A stretch of DNA of 64,000 nucleotides, taken from NCBI RefSeq assembly GCF_000002235.5, contig NW_022145597.1, positions 23,390,923 through 23,454,922 of the forward strand, written 5' to 3'. Made by a program: the position numbers and the translations under genes. Origin of the DNA: Strongylocentrotus purpuratus. Taxonomy: Eukaryota > Echinodermata > Echinoidea > Camarodonta > Strongylocentrotidae. The notes beneath the pieces are model-generated. The model had not been told where the DNA came from, searched no databases, and saw nothing but the letters and a program-made list of their open reading frames with translations. The stretch's first letter is position 1. The number at the start of each line of letters is the position of its first letter. Positions 1 through 11,513 of the stretch are shown here, in pieces.

Positions 1-945
1 TTCTAAAATTGACCGAAGGAACGATATATGCGCTTCAAGAAAATGATGCCTAAAATATCTGAAACATCGTACTTATCATCTCAAAATACGAGCACGAGTA
101 TGTTCAAAATCATTTACGATAAAACAATGCCAAACTAATCTTAAACATCCTTATTATCGTCTCAAAATAAGCGAATGAAGTTACGATATGTGCTTCGAGA
201 AAATGATGCCTAAACTATCTGAAACATCGTAATTATCTTCTAAAATTGACCGAAAGAAGGAACGATATATGCGCTTCAAGAAAATGATGCCTAAAATATC
301 TGAAACATCGTACTTATCATCTCAAAATACGAGCACGAGTATGTTCAAAATTAAATACGATAAAACAATGCCAAACTAATTTGAAACATCCTTATTATCG
401 TCTCAAAATTAGGGAATGAAGTTACGATATGTGCTTCGAGATAATGATGCCTAAAATATCTGAAACATCGTAATTATCTTCTTAAATTGACCGAAAGGAG
501 GAACGATATATTCGCTTCAATAAAACGATGCCTAAAATATCTGAAACATCGTACTTATCATCTCAAAATACGAGCACGAGTATATTCAAAATTATTTACG
601 ATAAAACAATGCCAAACTAATCTGAAACATCCTAATTATCTTCTCAAAATTAGCGAACGAAGTTACGATATGTGCTTCGAGAAAATGATGCCTAAAATAT
701 CTGTAACATCGTAATTATCTTCTAAAATTGACTGAACGAAGGAACAATATGCACTTCAAGGAAATGATGCCTAAAATATCTGAAACATCGTAATTATCAT
801 CTCAAGATACGAGTATATATTCAAAAGTATTTACGATAAAACAAAGCCAAACTAATGTGAACATCCTAATTATCTTCTCAAAATTTAGTAGCGAACGAAT
901 TAACGATATGCGCTTCAAGAAATTGATGCCTAAAATGTCTGAAAC
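1..945. repeat. Satellite A, ~240-bp higher-order tandem repeat
   Basis: The phrase TTCTAAAATTGACCGAA recurs at 1, about 239, 480 and 720, giving a period near 240 bp; the window opens inside the array. Within each 240-bp unit there are three related ~80-bp monomers, two built around AATGATGCCTAAAATATCTG and one around a diverged form beginning ACAATGCCAAACTAATC. Each ends in an ATTATC/CTCAAAAT segment. This is therefore a three-monomer higher-order repeat. Short reading frames in it change with every unit and are not genes. Confidence 0.93.
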
Positions 946-1189
946 CATGCCCCAAACGTCGAGTCTACCCTTTATCCTATTAAGTCCCTGCTTACTCGGG
1001 CTTCAGGACATCACTTTCACTTTACCTCTTCTCCAAGTAAATCTAATTATCTCTAATCCTCTTAACTAGCGAGGGACAATTATCTATTACGTAATCACCT
1101 TGACTACAATACCTTTAATCACGAGTGTGCCAGATTAACTGCGTTTGTCTCAGTGTGTGTGTGTGTACTAGAACTTGTACTATAAATTG

Positions 1190-2785
1190 AAAAGGATATA
1201 GATCGCGGGAGAGAGAGAAGCGGAAACAATAGAATATCGCTGATGTTACAGGCCTTTATAACAAAAAGTAAGCCGACAGACCGAAAGAAATGAATGAAGA
1301 AAATGAAAACCAATATCACTGGCACTTGAAAAAATGAAAGAGACATTAAATCGCGGGAGAGAAAGAAGCGAAAACAATCAAATGTTGATGATGTTACAGG
1401 CTTTCATGGCAAAAAGTAAGCCTACGCAACGACAGAAATGATTGAAGAAAATGAATGCCAATATCATCGGCGCTTGAGAAAATAAAACAATTAATGGGTT
1501 GCGGGAGAGAGACAGAAGCGAATTCAATTAAATATCGCTGATGTTACAGGCTTTTATGACAAGTTCGTAAACGGAACGAAACAAATTATTGAAGCAAATG
1601 AATGCCAATATCACCCCGGCGCTTGACAAAGTAAAAGAGAGATAGATCGCAGGGGAGGGAGAAGCTAAATCAATTATACATCGCTGATGTTACAGGCTTT
1701 CGACGGAACGACCAAAATGATTGAAGAAAATGAATGCCAATATCACCAGGCGCTTGACAAAATAGATCGCAGAGAAGAGAGAAGCGAAATCAATTATATA
1801 TCGCTGATGTTACAGGCTTTTACGACAAAAAGTAAGTCGACGGAACGAAAAAAAATGATTGAAGAAAATGAATACCAATATCACGGTTATCACTAGGCGC
1901 TTGAGAAAATAAAAGAGAGGTAGATCGAAGGGGAGAGAAGCGAATCAATTATATATCGCCGATGTTACAGGCTTTCATGGCAAAGAGTAAGTCGACGGAA
2001 CGAAAGAAATGTATGAAGAAAATGAATGCCAATATCATCGGCGCTTGAGAAGGAAAAAAAAAGATATAGATCGCGGGAGAGAAATAAGCGAAAACAAATA
2101 AATATCGCTGATCTTACAGGCTTGCATGACAAAGAGTAAGCCTACGAAATGAAAGAAATGAATGAAGAAAATGAATTCCAATATCACCAGGCGCTTGGCA
2201 AAATAAAAGCGAGATAGATCGCAGGGAAGAGAGAAGTGAATTCAATTATACTAAATATCGCTGATGTTACTGGCTTTTATGACAAAAAGTAAGTCGACGG
2301 AACGAAAGAAATGAATGAAGAAAATTAATTCCAATATCACCAGGACATTGACAAAATACAAGAGAGATAGCTCGAAGGGGAGGGAGAAGCTAAATCAATT
2401 ATACATCGCTGATGTAACAGGCTTTTACGACAAAAAGTAAGTCGACGGAACGAAAACAATGATTGAAGAAAATGAATGCCAATATCACCAGGCGCTTGAC
2501 AAAATAGATCGCAGAGAAGAGAGAAGCGAAATCAATTATATATCGCTGATGTTACAGGCTTTTACGACAAAAAGTAAGTCGACGAAAAATAAAAAAATTG
2601 ATTGAAGAAAATGAATACCAATATCACGGTTATCACTAGGGGCTTGAGAAAATAAAAGAGAGATAGATCGAAGGGGAGAGAAGCGAATCAATTATATATC
2701 GCCGATGTATACAGGCTTTTATGGCAAAGAGTAAGCCTACGCAGTGACAAAAATGATTGAAAAAAATAAATGCCAATATCACAGA
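1190..2785. repeat. Satellite B, about 11 units of ~146 bp
   Basis: Unit starts marked by TAGATCGC or a close variant fall near 1,197, 1,351, 1,497, 1,642, 1,763, 1,920, 2,066, 2,213, 2,368, 2,504 and 2,664. Shared phrases are ATCGCTGATGTTACAGGC, AAAAAGTAAGTCGACGGAAC and GAAAATGAATGCCAATATCA. The three-unit block 1,642-1,990 is repeated at 2,368-2,720 with the same unit-specific variants, including one unit with an extra CACGGTTATCACTAGG insertion. That points to a ~730-bp block duplication on top of the monomer tandem array. Confidence 0.9.
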
Positions 2786-2890
2786 ACTACACGTGCACTA
2801 CACTGTGAAGATCACTCCCTGGCCCTTGGCTCATGAATATAACTGTCAGATCCTGAATAGGGGCTATGATAGGATTAAGGCGATTAGCAG

Positions 2891-2912
2891 GTAATCCCTT
2901 ATAAGGGATTAC
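2891..2912. repeat. 22-bp perfect palindrome
   Basis: The arms GTAATCCCTTA and TAAGGGATTAC form an uninterrupted perfect palindrome near the right end of the satellite-bearing element. It lies in the unique flank between satellite B and the resumed satellite A. It could be a terminal hairpin of the element; function is unknown. Confidence 0.85.
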
Positions 2913-2966
2913 GAACAACCCTGTAAATGTGATGTCCCTACTTTTTAAGGGGATGTTTGAGTCATG

Positions 2967-3200
2967 CATCGTAATTATCATCTAAAAAAACAAGCACGCA
3001 TAAAATTATATTCAAAGTGATTTACGATAGAACAATGCCATATCAATCTGAATTTCTGAAACATTGTAATTATCTTCTAAAATTTACCGAACGAAGTCTG
3101 GATATGCGCTTCAAGAAAATGATGCCTATAGTATCTGAAATACTTATCAACTCAAAATACGAGCATGGAATTTAAAAAAAAAAATCGACAAAATAATGTC
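2967..3200. repeat. Satellite A resumes (diverged unit)
   Basis: Diverged copies of satellite A monomers are readable: ATCGTAATTATCATCT at 2,967, the ACGATAGAACAATGCCA form near 3,025, and GCGCTTCAAGAAAATGATGCC near 3,108. Divergence is higher than in 1-945, as expected near an array edge. Similarity fades by about 3,200. Confidence 0.8.
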
Positions 3201-5389
3201 AAACTTATCTTAAATTAAGCTGATATGATAACTTATGCAGACGGACGATAACTGACTTCAAATCCAGGTACTATTCCATCAATAAGGTCAAAATAATGAA
3301 GCAATTATGTCATCATGAGCGCGAGATTTTGCAAACGTAAGACAAGTGAAAAAGCATTGTAGTCATCCCGATTCATCATTGAACGGTTGCTCGCCCTAAA
3401 TCAAAGCCATTTTATTCGATGCCAATTATGCCCACTGTTAGCTCAAAGTTGTTGAGTTTTTACAGGGCTACGGTCTCGCAAGGTGAACATCAGAAGCAAA
3501 ATCTCATTTTCTGCCAATTTCATAGCAGGACAAAGAGGAAGAAAAACGCGATGAATAGTATAAAAGATAGGGATCCAATTTATCCGGATAGCTACTGCTT
3601 TATAAATTTGTTCCCCCTGCTTTTGATTAACCTGCCACACATTTATAATCCCATATAGGAGAACAATGCAACGCATGTATCCGAGCAGCGTCTCTACTGC
3701 TACCATCGCATGTCAATCATGAACAGTGGCCTAGCTCTTTTGTTCACTTTTGCAGTACATAATAATTAGTAGCCACCTGCTGCCAATAACGAGAAACACC
3801 TCTATTTTCTCCATGCCTTTAAATATTTAATTTGTAGTGTGTCTTTTTTTTAATCTTTTGCATCCAGGACATGGCACAGAAAACATGCCTTCAGGAACGG
3901 TTGCATGAATTTATTTTTACAGAAATATGCATGTTGTTGATTTATGTTCATTATTTTGTTATTGGTTGCTATTTTTGGTACTAACGTCGTTTATAATACT
4001 AATTTAACAGTTTTCAAACATTCAACGTTTTATTTTGACATCGTTTTTTTTTCTTGCCTGCATTAGAGTAATATTTTGAACATCACTTATGTTTCACTAT
4101 GACTTGTTGGTGTTTAATTTTTTCTTTGAAACTCTTTACTATCTAGTCTTTCCGACTTTATTTTAAAATCTTTTGTTTTTCATTATTGATTTTCTTTAGA
4201 AATAACTAATTTGTATTACTCGCTTTCTACATTTTCATTCTTATAAAATCATGTTTCGTTCCCCCATTAACATATCTTAAAGCGGTAGTTCAGTTTTGGG
4301 GTGAATGGGGAAGGATTTAGACTGTTCTCAGGACTTGGTGTCTAGTTTTTCTTTGCAACTCGTTACTAATTCAGTCTTTCCAACATTATTTTAATATTTA
4401 AGATATTTTGTTTTTCACTATTGATTTCCTAAAAAAATGACTACTTTGTATTACAACCCCCCCCCCCCCCCCGACCCCCTTACAGTAAATGCACCTGACC
4501 TCATCGAGTCCTCAGAAGAGACGTATTTTTGGTTCTTGGAATTCAATTTAATTCCTTCCGATTCTTCAATTTGTCATTTGGTAATAACGCGATCCGACAA
4601 TTATTGACATACTTGAATTACTTGATTGATAAAATTGTTTAGTAGGATGACCAAGTACTTACTTTATGCACTTGCCAACATCAGGCACATCATTTTGTGT
4701 ATAAAGTGCCTCATCACTTTCTACCAACCTGTATCGTAGATTGATTCGTGAGACTAGGTAGTAAATGTTGGAAAGAGGAAGACATGATATATGAAATAAT
4801 AAAGGGAAAAAGATGGCCACGAGGAGAATGCCTTTTTATCTTCTAATTAAATCATTACGTGGCTGGAGAACCATCTCTGTGCAATACAATCTGAATTACC
4901 GGGAGCTTCGAACGTGCTCTTGATATTGCATAGCAGTGAGCCAGTTTTGTTTGTTTATTTATTTAAATACGGTGATTAAAAAAACTTGCTTTCAGCTTAG
5001 CATAGCTATTTTTAGCATGGAAGTCCCTACATGGTATATTAAAGTACATAAAAGTTACCAAGAAGTAGGTCCTAGCAGTCTTCAAGTTCCAAGTCCCTGG
5101 TCCTAGGGTGGAAACCTAAATCAATGGAAACTTCCTCCCTGCCTGTGTACTCTTACATTGCGTAAAATGCACTTTCTCTGTCATCAAGCATGGTTTGTAG
5201 TAGGTCCATGCATCAAGTCTCTCAGCAAGAAATTGAGATTAGAATCTAGTCGTTGACTGATATACTTATGTCAGCAAGATAAGAGATAAATTTGTTTCTC
5301 TGGGGACTTGGTGGTTGAAGGCTGGTGGAATGTGACAGCTATATAGGGCCACGCGAGCGCGAGCACATACTAGTAAATCAAGTTTAGGG
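3201..5389. other. No gene seen; one old direct repeat
   Basis: AT-rich single-copy-looking sequence with no coding signal that I recognise. Segments 4,101-4,220 and 4,332-4,455 are diverged direct copies of each other (shared phrases TTAGTCTTTCC-AC-TTATTTTAA and TATTTTGTTTTTCA-TATTGATTTCCT). A run of about 18 C lies at 4,457-4,474. Confidence 0.6.
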
Positions 5390-5560
5390 GTGAATATAGT
5401 AGCGATCTTTTGTTTTTCTTCCAGTCTCTCTCTACTCCGCCCCATTTATCTCTTCACTATCTTCCCTCCTTCTTTCACTCTCCCTCCCCATCTCTCTCTC
5501 TTCTTTCTCTCTATATACCCCGTCTCCCCTCATCTCTTCCTCTCCCGTCCTTTCAACTTT
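5390..5560. repeat. Pyrimidine-rich (CT) tract
   Basis: About 170 bp of irregular CT/CCT/TTCTC sequence on the plus strand. The apparent reading frame through it is a by-product of low complexity. Confidence 0.8.
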
Positions 5561-5789
5561 TCTCATATTCATTCCTTTCCTGAAAATCTCACAGCATGCG
5601 CGTCATTTTCTCTGACACAACAGCCATATTTGTCCATATTAATACAAGTTCATAACCCAAATAAGATGTGATACAACTTTGAAATCATCTTTTTATGAAG
5701 TTTTGCGATAAAGGTTATAATTAAAGAGGTGAAAATTGGGCTCTTCTTAAAGCTACAAAAGGCGGCACTCATCAGGAATGAAAAAGCAC

Positions 5790-6400
5790 TTACGATAATG
5801 GGAAATGGGCATTAGTTGAAAGAAAAGGGGCACCAATCATATTTTGATAGGGGCATTTTCCGGAGGTGAAGGGGGCCCTTATCTGAAGTAAAAATGAGTA
5901 ACTTCTCGTACCTGAAAAGGGGCATTTACGAGAAGGGAAGTAGTAAAAGGGGGTAGTTATTAAAAGGGAAGGGTCACTTCTACAACAAAGGAAAGAGGGC
6001 ACTTGTCAAAGTAAAAGGGGCACTTTGTGGGTACTTGAAAAACGGGGGGGGGGGGGGCACTGTACCGCTAGCTAAACGTAACACAAAAACAGTCTGCCAT
6101 TCATTCTATTCATTCTCAGCTTGCTACTCTTTCTCTTTTTTTTAATGGAGGTATATAGTTATCAATAGAAAAAGGAGCATTTGTGAAAATACCAGGAGCG
6201 CTTATCCGAGTTAAAAAGGGTAGTTATTAAAGGGGAAGGGGCACTTTTCTATGGAAAAGGGGGCCCTTTTGAGGTACTTGAAAATGTGGGGGGGGGGAGC
6301 ACTGTACCGCTAGCTAAAAGTAACACAAATACAGTTGGCCATTCACTTATTCTATTCATTTCCGGCCTGCTACTGCTCCCTATAGCCAGTGGCTTAGATC
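5790..6400. repeat. AAGGGGCAC-type minisatellite with duplicated block
   Basis: AAAAGGGGCAC and close variants recur every 20-45 bp from 5,820 to 6,020. A larger block is then present twice: 6,010-6,140 and 6,238-6,375 both read GGTACTTGAAAA, a G run, CACTGTACCGCTAGCTAAA, GTAACACAAA-ACAGT and CCATTCA-TCTATTCATT. The duplicated block has a period of about 235 bp. Confidence 0.85.
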
Positions 6401-6413
6401 CTTACGTAATACC

Positions 6414-6461
6414 TATTGTTCAAGGGGGATCCCCTTGAACATAGGGTCCCCCTGAACAATA
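6414..6461. repeat. 48-bp inverted repeat
   Basis: TATTGTTCAAGGGGGAT at the left is mirrored by GTCCCCCTGAACAATA at the right with one or two mismatches. An inner pair, AAGGGG and CCCCTT, gives a second smaller hairpin. It is not attached to any recognised element. Confidence 0.8.
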
Positions 6462-6671
6462 GACATTAGGCCTTGTAGCTAGGACAACGCCCTTTACCCC
6501 CGCCGAATGTCAATAGCAGGCCACATTCAGAGTAAGCTTCTTTTGTATGTGACAGGAAGTTTGCTATTAAGCCTTGACCGTAGCTCTCCTATTACTATAG
6601 TGTTGGAATATATTCCGACGGCTATTGATACGAATATACATACAGGAACATAATTTGAAATTGTATATGCG

Positions 6672-7045
6672 TACAATTCGTCGGCGTTTACATGAACCGT
6701 CGAATCCGTCCACTGAATTCAAAATCTTACTTTCGAGAAAAACGCGTTTGAAAGTTCGACATTTTCCAACATCGCTATAGCGCAATGTACGATAATTGAT
6801 TTTGATAATTTTTAGTCAGTGTGAAAGCCTGAAACCAGCTAACAATCACCATATAAAAAACAAATCATAATTTTGAACAATCGTCGAGTAATGATAAAAT
6901 AAAAATGATGATGTAATTTCGCACTACGCTTTTCCACAGAAAGTGGCAAACGGAGCGCATTCGACGGTTCATAAAAACAGAAAGTGAATACGCGCAGCAC
7001 AAAAGCGCTGAATGCGCATGGATTCGTCGGTTCATGCAACCGTTC
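6672..7045. repeat. Repeat with inverted GATTCGACGGTTCATG motifs (copy 1)
   Basis: The left end reads ACAATTCGTCGGCGTTTACA followed by TGAACCGTCGAATCC; CATTCGACGGTTCAT lies at 6,958 and GGATTCGTCGGTTCATGCAA at 7,018. The same motifs, in the reverse overall order, occur at 15,385-15,665, including the complement of the left end. The two loci look like members of one short dispersed, probably non-autonomous, DNA element. No coding region is in it. Confidence 0.6.
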
Positions 7046-8883
7046 TTGCTCGTTTAATACACGCGCCCAATGCGGGTCATCGAACTTTTAATGTTGAACT
7101 GTTCGAGCTTACCTATCGAATAATCTGGGTTAGGCCTACTACTTTCATTTTTCTTAATGAGACTTTTAATTGATAAATGAATAATTCAGGAAATATCAGG
7201 ACTTCATAAACATTTCCTAAATATTAATCTCCCTTCAAATTTTGTTCCTTATAATATTGTTTCTGTTTCAATTTGTCTAATTAGCCATCCTACCCCCCTC
7301 CATCACATCTTGTTTCTCCAATCGTTTTCTATATAATTCATCTTTATATGGAGTTGAATTCAACCACTCATTGAATCATTGCATACTGCTTGGCCTCTCG
7401 ATCATACCACTTAATTATTTTCTTTATCCTCTTTCTATTTTTCTTTCTCTTTCACTTTTCTGAATCAATTTCAGTCTCCATATATTTTCGCTCACACACC
7501 CTCGTAATTTGGGTATTTTCATGATCACATAATTTCATTTCCAACCATCTCTCTTCGAAGACCTTGATTTATATGAACGAAAATGTAACCATAAGCTAAA
7601 CACATTATTGATATCATGCTTGACATTTAGCATCTACTTCTAGTATAGGAAATAATCCTGAACTGAAGTTTGTAACCCCTTTTCCTTAAGTATGACAGGC
7701 AGATTACTACAATTATGTTGGAACATTGTATACGTTATCAAATAATAACTAAACACGACAAAATTATATTTTCACATCCAAAATTTATTTGACATCAATC
7801 TTAAACACACTTGACAATTATTTAATAATCAAATTAGAACTCTTTGAGTAATGACAACTGTGGCATTGATACCACTGACGATTGTAGTGTGACCTAATCT
7901 AAAACACATCATAATCCTATATATTTAGGTGAAATAACAGGACAATTTTCGAGTGTTACACATATTTGATGAATAAAAAAATTCAATTCAAATCATGTGC
8001 CATTCAGTGTACTTATTTTCTTGGGCTATATCATGAATTCAGCACAAGCTACATAATATTATCATGAGTTCCGAAACGATTTGAGTAAAGGTCAAATAAA
8101 GATCTGCATTAAAGTGAACTGGTAACAATGTTCATGATTTCACAATCAGCTGCTGGCCTGGTATACTATACCTCATATTGTCATATTGGTAATGCACAAG
8201 AACAGTGGTTTTCACAAAACCATGTAACACTATATTCTCACATATATTTTCAGTGAAGATATGTTTTTGAAATTATTTGTATTTACAGTGGGTTATTCCT
8301 TCATCAAAAGTTTTAGACACAGTGTCACAATTTCAAAAAACTCTCTAATACAATGCTGCCAGTTCACTAATTGTTATTAAATGCCCCTTGTCAATGTACT
8401 AAATTTGTAATGCGCTTATGGTAACTTTGCCTTGAACTTGTACTGATCTTCAATACCTAATATAAATAACCACTTAAAGAGGTAATGTTCGACACAATAA
8501 GGGCTCAACATGATGTATGATCATGAACCCAACACTATACATATGCACATTAAGCCGGCACCCATTGACACCAAAACAAATTGAACATGCTTTCCCAACT
8601 GTCAGCTATTGTAGCTTTAACCAGATGTGATAGCTTGAAATATTCTATTTTACAAAAGTGGGCAATTGGCAAAAGATAATCAAAATAACTTTGATATGAA
8701 TCATAATTACAACATGCAAGCATGCTCCATCAGTGTAACCATAGAATCATGAAAGGTTTTACATTCATTTGCATCATTTATTGACAATTAAATTAGGCTG
8801 AATCTTTTATATTTCTCATTCATCACCTTGCTTTTTATAATTATGAAATTCTTAACCTTGAAATCTTGATGTTCTTACAGGTG
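7046..8883. other. No gene seen
   Basis: About 1.8 kb of AT-rich sequence with no reading frame, RNA gene or repeat that I can support. Confidence 0.6.
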
Positions 8884-9243
8884 TAATAATAATAATATTC
8901 TGCTTTTACATAGCGCATGATACATCAATACAACGATGTGTCTAAGCGCTTTACAGATATATATATATCATTACCCAGTCATCAGATTTAGGCTTGCCCG
9001 CACACAAGCATGTTCTTCACTCCCTGGGGAGCATTCCGCCCAGTCCCCATTTTACAAACGCACACTTGCTCATCCAACTACATTAACTTTTGTATCCTAC
9101 CGGGTACCCATTTAACACCTGGGTGGAGAGTGACAAATGTAGATTAACTTCTTGCCAAATGACATTAGTGCTGCGGCGGGACTCGAACCCTGTACCTTGT
9201 GATCTGCAGTCGGATGACTTATTCACTAGACCACAACACCTCT
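8884..9243 (-). mobile_element. tRNA-headed SINE (family 1, full length)
   Basis: Read on the minus strand it starts with a tRNA-like head (GTGGTCTAGTG box A region, then GGGTTCGAGTCCC as box B near 9,178-9,190), continues through ACTCTCCACCCAGGTGTTAA and GGGTACCCGGTAGGAT, then GGAATGCTCCCCAGGGAGTG. It ends in GCGCTATGTAAAAGCAGAAT followed by (ATT)n at 8,885-8,897. The middle is shared with the copy at 21,960. The tail resembles a CR1/RTE-type LINE end, which would explain mobilisation; that last point is inference. Confidence 0.85.
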
Positions 9244-9539
9244 ATGATGAAAGTAAAGTTGAGTTATCACATTCCTGGAATCTGGTGGTACATGTACAAG
9301 AGATTGCAGCACAAAGCAAGTTCAGGACATCTCCACCTGAAAATAAAATAAAAAGATATAGGCATAAATAAAATAGAAAAACAAGTCAAACTGCATGTGA
9401 TGTCTGCACCTCGCAATTTGCCTATTAAGTATGAACACTACCAATTGATATCTCATGAGAAATTTGGTAGCATTCGGCCAAATTGACTAAAAACAGGTTA
9501 AATGACCAACCACTGGATGGCAACACTATTCATTCACTA

Positions 9540-10200
9540 AAACATAATTGATTTTTGATCTTGGTGATGAAATTCTTCCTCATAATTGTTGGGTGCAGGT
9601 TTAATGAAATTTGGACATATACTTTTGAAATGAGAATTCAACAAAAGGTTATTTTTGAAGCAAAATATAACACAAGTGACCATAATTCATCTTTGACCAC
9701 GACCTAGGATATGAAAATTCTTCCACATAATCTACATGTATGATCCTTAATAATGATCCGTGCAAGTTTCATCAAATTGCTTACTTAAAAGTTTCTGAAG
9801 TAATATTAAACATAACTTACTTTTGACCTTGACTCTGTTCATAAAATTTCTTCCACATAATAAAGTGATGCTTGATAATAGGCCATTTTCGTAATGTAAC
9901 CAAATTTAATGCATAAGTCATTGTGAAGTGCCTCAATACATGTTACTTCATTCAACTGCATACATTAGTTGTTGCCAGGTTGGACAAACATTATGGCTTG
10001 ACCTACCTAGCAACACTAAATATATGCAGTTTGCCTTCTGACTATTGAAATACTATTATTCTTATAAGGTGAATGAAATAACTTGTACTGAGGCACTTCA
10101 CAAAGACTTATGCATTAAATTTGGTTACATTACGAAAATGGCCTATTGCTATGTGCAATTTTCATCAAATTTGGACATAACCTTTTGAAATGAGAGTGAT
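9540..10200. repeat. Degenerate ~190-bp tandem repeat
   Basis: Phrases such as TTTAATGAAATTTGGACATA / TTTCATCAAATTTGGACATA, CTTTTGAAATGAGA, TTTGACC-TGACC and AAATTTCTTCCACATAAT recur at roughly 190-bp spacing around 9,570, 9,700-9,850 and 10,150. The MITE at 9,881 has been inserted into it. Confidence 0.65.
9881..10143. mobile_element. MITE with ~65-bp inverted arms and TA flanks
   Basis: GGCCATTTTCGTAATGTAAC at 9,881 is mirrored by GTTACATTACGAAAATGGCC ending at 10,143. The arms match over about 65 bp with two mismatches. TA stands immediately outside both ends, as in Tc1/mariner-type insertion. No transposase frame is present, so it is non-autonomous. Confidence 0.85.
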
Positions 10201-11513
10201 TTTAAATTGTTGATGCCACGGTAGGAAAAAGCGGTACCTATGTCTCACTCTAGCTATGCAGACAAGACAAAAAAAATCTCTTCAGAGAATCATGACAATT
10301 AAATAATGACTCTGTAAATCACTCTGCTATCAAGTACGTTTAAAAAAAAAACACTTGACAGATGACTTGTACATGTACAGTACCTTCTTATAAAAAGAAA
10401 GAAGGCATTAATCACAATGATAAAAAGGAAAAAAACAAAAACAAGAATGGAAACCCTCTTTCTAGAAAAGGAAATGGGAATAAGATAGAAGAGAACATGC
10501 TCAGATCTGTACAATGATCAGATGAATTGCAACAACCTTCAGAGAGGGAGAAGGTGTTCCCACGAGCTAGACACCCACGATCCATATGGCCCACACGATC
10601 AACAATCTATGATGTAAACGGCACACAACACATACAGCTCACTAGCTAGACACTAGGTGAAATAGACCTACAAGCTTGACACTGCGTAATACAGATATTG
10701 AGTCTAGCTCATGGTCCTTTTTAACTTATGGTCTAGCTTGGGGGCCTTTTTTACGTGTAGGATACCAAGTGTCTAGCTTGTGGGCTATAGCTGTACCTGT
10801 TAGGGATTATTCAATTTTGTGAAAAGAAGATGAATAGAATAATCTCGAATGTCACATTCAGGCCAAAACTGAAGTTATTTTATAAATGCTGTCACTCACC
10901 AACTGTGAAATCTTTAGATTATATAGCCCTTGCTGCTGGAGAAGTAGTAGTCACTTTGGGTTTTCAGTATTCAATAGATTGCTTCCTCACATTTTGCAGT
11001 CAATCTACCATAATCCCAACTGCAGAATGCCTTTCACTGCATAGTGCAACCATGTATTCTGGGATGAATTTAGAAAACATAAAATATATGAATTAATACA
11101 ATTGACTTCTACAGCAAATCAATTTATGTGACGAATCGTGCAACACATGGCATCTGATATACTGTACAGGTACCAGTATGTTAAACTCGATTGAGATTCA
11201 TTATCAAATAAGATAATATTCAAGACAATAAGGTGTACAAATGAACCTTATACTAGCATTTGTCACTTAAAAAAGAAAATAATCACACTGTTATCATGTC
11301 ATCATGTCATGTCGATTAACATATTCTCACTGCACATTCTACCACACTGTAATTTTCAAGATATTGACACAGTGGGGGGGGGGGGGGGGGGGTGGGAGGG
11401 GGAGCTGTCCTATATTTGAATGTTAAAAACAGCACATGTGCCAGAACCTATCTAGTCAATTCCAAATTGTATGGCGGTATGTGACAATAATGTGCAGTCA
11501 TACATGTACTTAC
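10201..11513. other. No gene seen; short GTCTAGCTTG repeats and a G run
   Basis: GTCTAGCT(T/C) phrases recur at about 10,701, 10,731 and 10,771. A pure run of 19 G lies at 11,374-11,392. The 88-codon open stretch at 10,830-11,096 has no recognisable domain and I do not call it a gene. Confidence 0.55.

Larger units (their letters stand above)
946..2966. mobile_element. Element with internal satellite, inserted into satellite A
   Basis: Satellite A breaks off after TCTGAAAC at 945 and resumes with ATCGTAATTATC at 2,967, exactly where a normal satellite unit would continue, so the 2-kb between them looks like an insertion. CATG stands at both junctions (946-949 and 2,963-2,966). The two ends are weakly similar in inverted orientation: both contain a C-CAAAC-TC motif followed by GACATCAC-TTTAC reading inwards. 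The interior is satellite B. The plan (short unique ends around a central array) is that described for sea-urchin Tsp elements and bivalve pearl elements; assignment to that class is inference. Confidence 0.55.

Noticed and set aside
487-1069. Short Lys-rich frames in the first kilobase
   Set aside because: They fall in satellite A and change from unit to unit.
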